Shown here in pieces: positions 6,935-12,204 of a stretch of DNA of 12,204 nucleotides. The notes under the pieces were generated by a model. The model was not told the origin of the DNA and made no database searches. It saw only the letters and a list, made by a program, of their open reading frames with translations. Within the stretch, counting starts at the first letter, position 1. Each line of letters begins with the position of its first letter. Made by a program: the position numbers and the translations under genes. Origin of the DNA: an uncultured Clostridia bacterium. GTDB lineage: Bacteria > Bacillota > Dehalobacteriia > UBA4068 > JAAVYR01. The stretch covers positions 1 to 12,204 of the forward strand of contig CAMNVD010000029.1 in the NCBI GenBank assembly GCA_946562005.1. Reading direction: 5' to 3'.

Positions 6935-7765
6935 TTATATTTCTTTTCCCGTTTGATATTTTTGAAAAATCGCTGTCATTTCTGGTGTATAGGTACGATT
7001 TTCCTGAAAAATGATAAAATCTCTTTTTTTCAGCTTATCCAATCGATTATCGGCTTGTATGCTACCCATACCGCTCACCAAACAAAGAAACGGTTCCCTA
7101 CTGGAAAAATTCTTTACCAACGTCAGACAATGCACTTGTAAATGCAGCGACTGCAAAACAGATAATAACGCAACCAACCGTTCATAAGGATAGACCAGAT
7201 AAAACCTGCCCTTAGCAGCTAAGCTATAGGCAACAGCAGTAACTACTTGGGACAAGTCACAAAAAATCTCTGTCTTTGCCGCTGCCACTAATGGAGAGGC
7301 ACTAAGCCGCCCGGTCTTGATTTTACGATAAGGCGGATTGACCGTCACCACTTGATAGCTATGCGCTGCAACCAAGTCCTGGATTTTGCAAATATCTCCC
7401 GCCTGTATTTTGACACGCCGAGACAAATGATTCAACTGAGCGCTTCGTTCCGCCATCTCCACAACTTCCGGAAAAAGCTCTATGCCAGTAATCATAGCAG
7501 TCGATTCTTTGGCAGCCAACAATAACGGAATCACACCATTCCCAGTACACAAGTCCAATACTTGCTCCCCTTGTTCTAGCTTAGCAAAGTCCGCCAACAA
7601 CACAGCGTCTAAACCAAAGCAAAACCAATCCTTGTTCTGGATAATCTTGAAATCATGCCACAACAAAGCGTCTATACGTTCTCCTGCCTTTAACAAGATG
7701 TCTCGTTCTTGTTCTATTTCTATTTCCATTTCCATTTCCATATAGCCACACAACCACGACACCAT
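6935..7765 (-). CDS. trmN6: TrmN6-like tRNA/RNA adenine methyltransferase (YabB family)
   Basis: 276 residues in the longest frame. It is a class I SAM-dependent methyltransferase with motif I LDLCTGNGVIPLLLA (70-84), an acidic loop TGIELFP and the adenine-N6 motif NPPY (143-146). The upstream GERIDALLWHDFKIIQN...FGLDAVLLADF block is the usual N-terminus of the TrmN6/YabB family, which methylates A37 of tRNA-Val in E. coli; the target in Bacillota is less certain. The start is unclear. ATG 7765 has no Shine-Dalgarno and adds MVSWLCGY, which is not family-like. Three more in-frame ATGs at 7741, 7735 and 7729 lie in a hexanucleotide repeat encoding alternating Met/Ile and Glu, and give a length nearer the family's. 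The coordinates give the outer limit. It sits between yabA and rsmI as in B. subtilis. Confidence 0.88.
   Translation of the reverse strand: MVSWLCGYMEMEMEIEIEQERDILLKAGERIDALLWHDFKIIQNKDWFCFGLDAVLLADFAKLEQGEQVLDLCTGNGVIPLLLAAKESTAMITGIELFPEVVEMAERSAQLNHLSRRVKIQAGDICKIQDLVAAHSYQVVTVNPPYRKIKTGRLSASPLVAAAKTEIFCDLSQVVTAVAYSLAAKGRFYLVYPYERLVALLSVLQSLHLQVHCLTLVKNFSSREPFLCLVSGMGSIQADNRLDKLKKRDFIIFQENRTYTPEMTAIFQKYQTGKEI
7712..7741 (-). repeat. Hexanucleotide tandem repeat at the trmN6 start
   Basis: Five direct 6-base units on the minus strand, three ATGGAA followed by two ATAGAA, encode MEMEMEIEIE. A unit change would not shift the frame but would add or remove possible ATG starts and N-terminal residues. 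Confidence 0.8.
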
Positions 7766-7797
7766 TGATTATTATTTCTTAAACTTTTAAACACAGA

Positions 7798-8097
7798 TTA
7801 TGGATTATTTTTCTTTTCACCAGCATTATAGCCTTCCTCATAGAGGAAGGACAGGCAAAAGAGACAAGCTTCCTCCCGCCGTTGTGCAAAATAATCATGG
7901 CAAATATGATAGCCTTCATTATACAGCTGACTCAAAGACTCAAAACCCTCTCCTCGGATTCGTTCTGTAGAGAGTTTTTCCCGTAAGATTTTATTTTGTT
8001 CCTCCACGCTCTCTGCCGCTAACTTCATCTTTTCTATCTGCGCTAAGGCGTCCTTTAGCGTCTCTTCCAGCGCCAATAATTCCTCTGTCAGGCTCAC
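7798..8097 (-). CDS. yabA: Replication initiation control protein YabA
   Basis: 99 residues. YabA in B. subtilis restrains chromosome replication by binding DnaA and the sliding clamp DnaN as a tetramer. The N-terminal half here is a heptad-like, Leu/Glu-rich coiled coil (EELLALEETLKDALAQIEKMK...ILREKL). The C-terminal half has the family's YNEGYHICHDYF and ACLFCLSFL, giving the zinc site His67/Cys69...Cys81-x2-Cys84 (numbering from GTG 8106). The linker between the two halves is shorter than in B. subtilis YabA, which has about 119 residues. Start choice: a GTG at 8106 directly abuts the purine-rich GAAGAG, whereas the GTG at 8097 has AGAGGTG six bases upstream, so I use 8097 (giving MSLTEELLAL). 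It follows ricT by 12-21 bases, the standard order. Confidence 0.9.
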   Translation of the reverse strand: MSLTEELLALEETLKDALAQIEKMKLAAESVEEQNKILREKLSTERIRGEGFESLSQLYNEGYHICHDYFAQRREEACLFCLSFLYEEGYNAGEKKNNP

Positions 8098-8118
8098 CTG
8101 TATCACCTCTTCTGCCTG

Positions 8119-8868
8119 CTAGTCCAGTCTGCTTTTATCGCTGCCCCGGTCCTCCAAGGCTAAAATATCCTCTTCAGAGATATCCTCTTCCAGCTCTTTT
8201 TGATAAGCGGGGCATTTAGAGCCGCTCTTGCACTCACTGCAATCTTCAAACTTAAGACAACACATGAGTCGGCCGCAAATACCAGAAATTTTAGTCGGGT
8301 TTAAAGATAAATTTTGCTTTTTAGCCATACGGATAGATACCGGCTGAAAATCTCCTAATACAGAGTGACAACAAAGCACCCGGCCACAAGAACCGATGCC
8401 ACCCATAATTTTCGCTTCATCCCGAACGCCAATCTGCCGAAGCTCAATACGAGTACGGAACACCGAAGCCAAATCTTTGACTAATTCTCGGAAATCCACT
8501 CTCCCCTCAGCAGAAAAATAGAAAATAACCTTGCTGCCGTCGAAGGTATAAGACACGTCGATGAGCTTCATTGGTAAGTTATGAGCTGCAATTTTTTGCT
8601 GACAGATGCCAAAAGCTTCCTTTTCCTTGGTTTTATTTTCTGCTTGTCTTGCTTTATCCTCCTCTGTAGCCACTCTAAGCACACATTTCAGGGGCGAAAC
8701 GATTTCTTTTTCTTCTACTTCTTTAGGTCCTACCACCACAGCGCCACATTCCTGTCCGCGGGCAGTTTCCACGATGACGGTATCCTGATTTTTTATATCA
8801 AACTCTCCCGGTGAAAAATAATATATCTTTCCCGCCTGTTTAAAACGAACACCTACCACTGTTACCAT
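8119..8868 (-). CDS. ricT: RicT (YaaT), PSP1-domain iron-sulfur protein of the Y-complex
   Basis: 249 residues. In B. subtilis RicT joins RicA (YmcA) and RicF (YlbF) in a complex carrying Fe-S clusters that directs RNase Y to mRNA maturation and influences sporulation, competence and biofilm formation. The PSP1 core runs over about 60-150 (IDVSYTFDGSKVIFYFSAEGRVDFRELVKDL, RIELRQIGVRDEAK). The cysteine signatures GSCGRVLCC (159-167) and GICGRLMCCL (196-205) are intact. A further Cys group, DCSECKSGSKC (Cys210, 213, 219), follows. The acidic tail (EEDISEEDILALED) is likely disordered. ATG 8868 has AAGG about 9 bases upstream. The gene lies 64 bases after holB and just before yabA, as in B. subtilis holB-yaaT-yabA. 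Confidence 0.93.
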   Translation of the reverse strand: MVTVVGVRFKQAGKIYYFSPGEFDIKNQDTVIVETARGQECGAVVVGPKEVEEKEIVSPLKCVLRVATEEDKARQAENKTKEKEAFGICQQKIAAHNLPMKLIDVSYTFDGSKVIFYFSAEGRVDFRELVKDLASVFRTRIELRQIGVRDEAKIMGGIGSCGRVLCCHSVLGDFQPVSIRMAKKQNLSLNPTKISGICGRLMCCLKFEDCSECKSGSKCPAYQKELEEDISEEDILALEDRGSDKSRLD

Positions 8869-8932
8869 TCAACAACCCTTCTTTCTCTATCGCATCAATC
8901 TTTATCACATCAATTAGAATATAGAATACTTC

Positions 8933-9781
8933 TTATCCTAACAACTTTTTCAACTTTAATACCATCACATCTAAAAGTAGCCGTTGATTTACATTTTTAT
9001 CTAACGCCTCAACCACTTCTTCTAGAACAGCAGCACTTTCCAGCCAAGGCTGTATTAAAGCAACAACCTGCTCTGACGGATTTTCTTTTGTCATTTTTAA
9101 AATCTTACTATGACAACATTGCAATGCCGCCAGCAAAAACTCCCGTACCCCTTGTCTATCTTTATCCCATTTTTCCCCCCAGGAGAGAAGCCTGTCCTTC
9201 GAGAGCTGCGGAAAATCTCCTAGCCACTGGGAAGCCTTGGCCAAAAGTTCTTTACGAACCAAAACGCTTTTTTCCTGCAAACGGATAATCTGACACCGGG
9301 ATAATACCGTTGGTAAAATATCCAAATCCTTTTGCGCATAAAGCAAAAATACAGTCTGCGCCGGTGGTTCCTCTAATACCTTCAGCAAACTATTGGCTGA
9401 TTCCTTCCTTAGCTGCCGGGCAGAAAGTAAAAATACCTGATAGGCGCCTTCTAAGTGACTCAAATATGCCTGCTGCTGCATGGCACGGATTTGCTCAATC
9501 GAAATATATTGTTTACCATTTGCAGCTGTAATATGATGAATAGCGCTATGATTACCATGGAGCGCCTTCCGACAGGAAGAACATGACTCACAAGGCCCTA
9601 TCTGCTCCAGATTTGTCTTTCGGGCCTCACAATTTAATCCACGAGCAAACCAAAAGGCCTGCGGCAAAACAATCACATCATCCCCGATGAGTAAATAGGC
9701 ATGAGAAATCTGCCCAGTAGCCAAAATCTTTGCTAAAGGGGTAATACTCATCTCGTTGGTTTTATCTGGAAAATCACTCAT
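8933..9781 (-). CDS. holB: DNA polymerase III delta' subunit HolB, ATPase motifs degenerate
   Basis: About 282 residues. Delta' is part of the clamp loader that places the beta clamp on DNA. Visible in order (numbering from ATG 9805): SHAYLLIG (34-41), a four-Cys zinc module with Cys59, 72, 75 and 78, the segment ESANSLLKVLEEPP (135-148), and LSRCQIIRL (168-176) with the sensor-1 SRC motif. The Walker A loop reads GDDVIVLP, with no GKT or GKS, and the Walker B position reads FLLSAR instead of I-I-D-E-A, so ATP binding and hydrolysis look lost. This agrees with delta' being the non-hydrolysing subunit in E. coli. Start: ATG 9805 lacks a Shine-Dalgarno; ATG 9781 has GAGG five bases upstream and is preferred. 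yaaQ (darA) and yaaR, which precede holB in B. subtilis, are absent. Confidence 0.92.
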   Translation of the reverse strand: MSDFPDKTNEMSITPLAKILATGQISHAYLLIGDDVIVLPQAFWFARGLNCEARKTNLEQIGPCESCSSCRKALHGNHSAIHHITAANGKQYISIEQIRAMQQQAYLSHLEGAYQVFLLSARQLRKESANSLLKVLEEPPAQTVFLLYAQKDLDILPTVLSRCQIIRLQEKSVLVRKELLAKASQWLGDFPQLSKDRLLSWGEKWDKDRQGVREFLLAALQCCHSKILKMTKENPSEQVVALIQPWLESAAVLEEVVEALDKNVNQRLLLDVMVLKLKKLLG

Positions 9782-9840
9782 AGCCGCCTCATTCTTCCCT
9801 CGCATTTTTCTGGAGATTTTTTTAGGGAGATTATCTTAAT

Positions 9841-9869
9841 ATTTTATCATAGATTTATCCAAAACACAA
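9841..9869 (-). promoter_or_regulatory. Possible promoter of the holB-to-rsmI genes
   Basis: In the 133-base gap between tmk and holB (start 9781) the minus strand has TAAAAT (9841-9846), preceded by TGA as a TG-N extension. TTGTGT (9864-9869) lies 17 bases upstream. The -10 matches consensus at five positions, the -35 at three. The same TTGTGT-17 pattern occurs before the decarboxylase gene. No terminator hairpin is seen after tmk. Confidence 0.45.
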
Positions 9870-9914
9870 AAACATCTGCAAATGAATCAATCACCATTCT
9901 TGACATCGTTTTTT

Positions 9915-10565
9915 TTACTTTCTATTCTCCAAAAAAGGCGTTAAGCTCTTACGTACTTTCTCCTGGATAAGATTAGCGGGCTGCATACCGTCTAACAGGA
10001 CAATCCGCTGAGGATGTTCTTTCGCCAGTTTTTCATATCCGGCACACACTCTCTCGTGAAACTCTATTTTTTCCTGTTCCATTCTATCTGGGCTATCGCC
10101 CCGGCTCTTTATCACGCGGGCCAACCCCTCTTCAGCCGCTACTAAAATCAAAAAAGTAATATCCGGCTCCAGCCCCCCGGTAACCAACTGATTCAACGGC
10201 CGCAAAAAACCAGGAATATCTAACTGTCTGCCATAGCCCTGATAAGCTAACTGAGAATCTACAAAGCGGTCACAAACCACCCATGTCCCCTGACGAAGAG
10301 CAGGCAATATTACTTCTTCCATATGCTGCGCACGGTCAGCCGCATATAAAAGCGCCTCCGCTCGAGGAAAAATCCGTCCGCTTTCCGGTGACAACAAAAG
10401 CTCACGAATTTTCTGCCCTACATAGCCACCACCGCCTGGTTCCCGAGTAGCCAAAAAAGGAATACCTTGCGCCTGTAAAAAACTAGTTAACGCCTGCAAC
10501 TGTGTCGTTTTTCCAGCACCATCCGGCCCCTCTATGGTAATCAATATGCCTTTTTGCTCATTCAT
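9915..10565 (-). CDS. tmk: Thymidylate kinase
   Basis: 216 residues, usual length. It phosphorylates dTMP to dTDP with ATP, an essential step of dTTP supply. The P-loop GPDGAGKTTQ (13-22), the TREPGG motif (40-45) that contacts the substrate, and CDRFVDSQLAYQGYGR (98-113) with the DR pair are all present. The LID region reads KSRGDSPDRMEQE. ATG 10565 has GGAAGGAG nine bases upstream, inside the end of the decarboxylase gene, and lies 1 base after that gene's TGA, so the two are translationally coupled. In B. subtilis tmk likewise follows the decarboxylase-like yaaO. Confidence 0.97.
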   Translation of the reverse strand: MNEQKGILITIEGPDGAGKTTQLQALTSFLQAQGIPFLATREPGGGGYVGQKIRELLLSPESGRIFPRAEALLYAADRAQHMEEVILPALRQGTWVVCDRFVDSQLAYQGYGRQLDIPGFLRPLNQLVTGGLEPDITFLILVAAEEGLARVIKSRGDSPDRMEQEKIEFHERVCAGYEKLAKEHPQRIVLLDGMQPANLIQEKVRKSLTPFLENRK

Positions 10566-10566
10566 A

Positions 10567-12054
10567 TCATCGTACTCCTTCCTCGTCCGATGCTGCTAAC
10601 ACAGCCAAGCTACCGTCATCATAACCTTGAATATTACCGCCTACCAAAATCAGTTTTTCTAATAAATCAATAGCCGCCTTAGTAATTACCTCCCCCGCCA
10701 AAATCAACGGGATTCCCGGTGGATACAATGAAACCATTTCTGCTGCAATACGGCCAATCGCCGTCCTACAGGGTACCCGAACACTAGACAAACTCCACCA
10801 GGGCTGAGGCATCAATGCTACTACCTCTTGCTGCGGCAAAAAAGAAGTTAGCCCACCTTGATATGGCGGCTCACATTTTTGCATTTTTTGCATTTCATTT
10901 ATCTGGATAAGCGCCGCCACCAACCGCTCTTTAATTTCATCCTTTTGGCATAAATCCCCTATCGCTAAAATCATCGTAACCAGGGTAGCCTCTGCCATTT
11001 CTACATCGATACCCGCCTTCTCTAACTGCTCAGAGACTGCAAAACCAGAAAGGCCTAGTTCGTTAGCTAATAATATTCTTGTGCAATCTTTCCCCACAAC
11101 CGGCAGTTGAAAATCTACAACTTCCAAGATGCGCCAACCATCTAACTGCCGAATAGCCAGAGTAAGTTCCTCTGCCCAAGCAGCAAGGGATCGCCCCAAT
11201 ACATCCCCCTTTTCTGCCCAAAGACCACGGACTGCGTCAAGGGACGCCATTAAAGGATAGGAAGGACTGGTAGACTGAAAATAAAGCAAATTTTTTCCAA
11301 AGGGTAACGTTTCATCTTGCACAACCGCTACTGCTGTCTGCGTCATTGAGCCCATCGTTTTATGCCAACCCTGAATCACAATATCCGCCCCTAACGCAAT
11401 AGGATTAGGAATAGCGCCAGGCAAAAAGGGCAGGTGACTGCCATGGGCCATATCTACCAGTAATCTTACACCATATTGCTTACACAGGGCCACAAGAGCA
11501 TCCATATCACCATACAAGCCATGATAAGTAGGATATATAGCCACCATCGCCGTTACCCCATAATCTTTGATAACCGCTTCTAGCTGAGATACATCAACAC
11601 CTAAGGGAATCTGCCAGGTATCATCCACAGACACCGGCATCACCACAGCCTCTGCCCCAGCCAGTGAAACACCCCGCCAAATGCTACCATGAGCATTACG
11701 AGGTATCAAAATGCGCTCACCTGGTCTCACCACTGATAAGATACCTGCCATAAGACCAGCAGAAGCACCATTGACTAAAAAAAAGGCCTGTTTGCCACCA
11801 AGAAAATCAGCCAAGAGCTGCTGCGCCTCCAGCAAACATCCCTGCGCATGATAAAGCTGGTCTGTCATAGCCAGCTCTGTCACATCCCACTGCCAGATAG
11901 AGTGCCCCCAAGCCTGCGTCAAAGGAGTATCCGTCTTGCCGCCTTTATGCCCCGGCATAGAAAGACGCAGCCTGTGTTCTTTTTCATATTGAGCAAGCAC
12001 ATCACAAAGAGGCAATTTTTCTTGTTGCTCCAGCTGTTTTTTCATTCTACACAT
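10567..12054 (-). CDS. yaaO: Orn/Lys/Arg decarboxylase-like PLP enzyme (YaaO family)
   Basis: 495 residues. It is a fold type I PLP enzyme of the Orn/Lys/Arg decarboxylase major domain type, followed by the C-terminal domain. Motifs: SMPGHKGG (32-39), LVNGASAGLMAG (93-104), PRNAHGSIWRG (118-128), LLVDMAHGSH (198-207) and the PLP-lysine segment QGWHKTMGSMTQTA with K232. C-terminal elements include GRIAAEMVSLYPPGIPLI, where the family's P-P-G-I-P motif is clear. It probably decarboxylates a basic amino acid to make a polyamine or agmatine; which amino acid cannot be told. It is shorter than the E. coli inducible enzymes (about 715-755) because it lacks their N-terminal receiver-like wing domain, as SpeA/YaaO-type proteins do. 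The start is ATG 12054 or ATG 12045; GAGG lies 2 and 11 bases upstream respectively, so neither spacing is ideal. Confidence 0.9.
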   Translation of the reverse strand: MCRMKKQLEQQEKLPLCDVLAQYEKEHRLRLSMPGHKGGKTDTPLTQAWGHSIWQWDVTELAMTDQLYHAQGCLLEAQQLLADFLGGKQAFFLVNGASAGLMAGILSVVRPGERILIPRNAHGSIWRGVSLAGAEAVVMPVSVDDTWQIPLGVDVSQLEAVIKDYGVTAMVAIYPTYHGLYGDMDALVALCKQYGVRLLVDMAHGSHLPFLPGAIPNPIALGADIVIQGWHKTMGSMTQTAVAVVQDETLPFGKNLLYFQSTSPSYPLMASLDAVRGLWAEKGDVLGRSLAAWAEELTLAIRQLDGWRILEVVDFQLPVVGKDCTRILLANELGLSGFAVSEQLEKAGIDVEMAEATLVTMILAIGDLCQKDEIKERLVAALIQINEMQKMQKCEPPYQGGLTSFLPQQEVVALMPQPWWSLSSVRVPCRTAIGRIAAEMVSLYPPGIPLILAGEVITKAAIDLLEKLILVGGNIQGYDDGSLAVLAASDEEGVR

Positions 12055-12100
12055 CGCCTCTTTCTTTCCCGCTACATTTCTTTTTTATTTTTCTCATATC

Positions 12101-12129
12101 ATTATACATGAAAAAAACATCCGACACAA
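12101..12129 (-). promoter_or_regulatory. Promoter of decarboxylase-tmk
   Basis: The minus strand has a perfect TATAAT (12101-12106), a 17-base spacer and TTGTGT (12124-12129) as a partial -35. The predicted transcript start near 12094 leaves a leader of about 40 bases. The -35 matches that of the possible holB promoter exactly. Confidence 0.65.
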
Positions 12130-12142
12130 TTCAGATTAAAAA

Positions 12143-12204
12143 CCGGACCAGGACCCATTGGAAGTTTCCGTGAACCCGGCCCCGGAACCAACACCCAACC
12201 GGCT
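12143..12204. other. GC-rich terminal stretch of unclear origin
   Basis: From 12143 the sequence changes abruptly from AT-rich intergenic DNA to a stretch dominated by C and G with several CCGG and GGACC-like words. No reading frame gives a recognisable protein and no hairpin or tRNA is evident. It may be the 3' end of an upstream gene or a low-quality contig end. Confidence 0.4.

Noticed and set aside
8869..8932. Promoter before ricT (TTGATG with GATAAA/ATAGAG words)
   Set aside because: The -10 candidates are poor at correct spacing; the short gap is better read as within-operon spacing.
9806..9914. Remnant of yaaQ/yaaR or a terminator between tmk and holB
   Set aside because: No coding similarity in any frame and only a 4-bp inverted repeat near GAATGGTGATTGATTC.
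12108..12173. A short plus-strand frame starting ATGAAAAAAACATCC
   Set aside because: It has no ribosome site, runs only 21 codons into the odd terminal stretch and overlaps the minus-strand promoter; no resemblance to a known protein.

Overview
The window is a block of conserved bacterial housekeeping genes. It carries twelve genes on the minus strand plus the 3' tail of one plus-strand gene at the left edge. The order on the minus strand, right to left, is: Orn/Lys/Arg decarboxylase-like gene, tmk, holB, ricT (yaaT), yabA, trmN6 (yabB), rsmI, metG, tatD, a yabE-like G5/3D gene, rsmA (ksgA), and a short FUSC-type membrane protein. This is the Bacillota tmk-to-ksgA neighbourhood known from Bacillus subtilis (yaaO-tmk ... 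metS-yabD-yabE ... ksgA). It points to a Bacillota member with moderate GC and strong AGGAGG ribosome binding sites. A Negativicutes or clostridial lineage is possible but cannot be fixed from the sequence. Genes of the B. subtilis version that are missing here include yaaQ/darA and yaaR (between tmk and holB), yazA, abrB and rnmV (between yabE and ksgA).

Layout. (1) Positions 2-118 hold the C-terminal end of a SleB/CwlJ-type cell wall hydrolase on the plus strand. It converges on the minus-strand genes at a bidirectional hairpin terminator (141-175). (2) 178-1644: FUSC-like protein and rsmA, probably co-transcribed. (3) 1888-2822: yabE-like gene, broken by a frameshift with about 18 residues missing. 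It is framed by its own promoter (extended -10 at 2877-2885, inside an interrupted palindrome) and a terminator (1754-1787). (4) 3008-5985: metG-tatD, with a good promoter at 6051-6079 and a terminator at 2919-2949. (5) 6081-9781: holB-ricT-yabA-trmN6-rsmI, with a possible promoter at 9841-9869. (6) 9915-12054: decarboxylase-tmk, promoter at 12101-12129. The last ~60 bases change abruptly in composition and look like a poor contig end.

Together the genes serve nucleotide supply and DNA replication (tmk, holB, yabA), RNA decay (ricT), ribosome and tRNA modification (rsmA, rsmI, trmN6), translation (metG), nucleic-acid turnover (tatD) and the cell envelope (yabE, hydrolase tail, FUSC).

I found no mobile element, CRISPR array, tRNA, rRNA or evident new defence or biosynthetic system. 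The points most worth a second look are in metG. It carries an unusual ~85-residue amphipathic, LEA-like linker before the C-terminal tRNA-binding domain, and just inside the linker a near-perfect Shine-Dalgarno followed by an in-frame GTG, which could make that domain as a separate protein. Other points are the broken yabE, the hexanucleotide repeat at the trmN6 start, and a delta' subunit lacking both Walker motifs.
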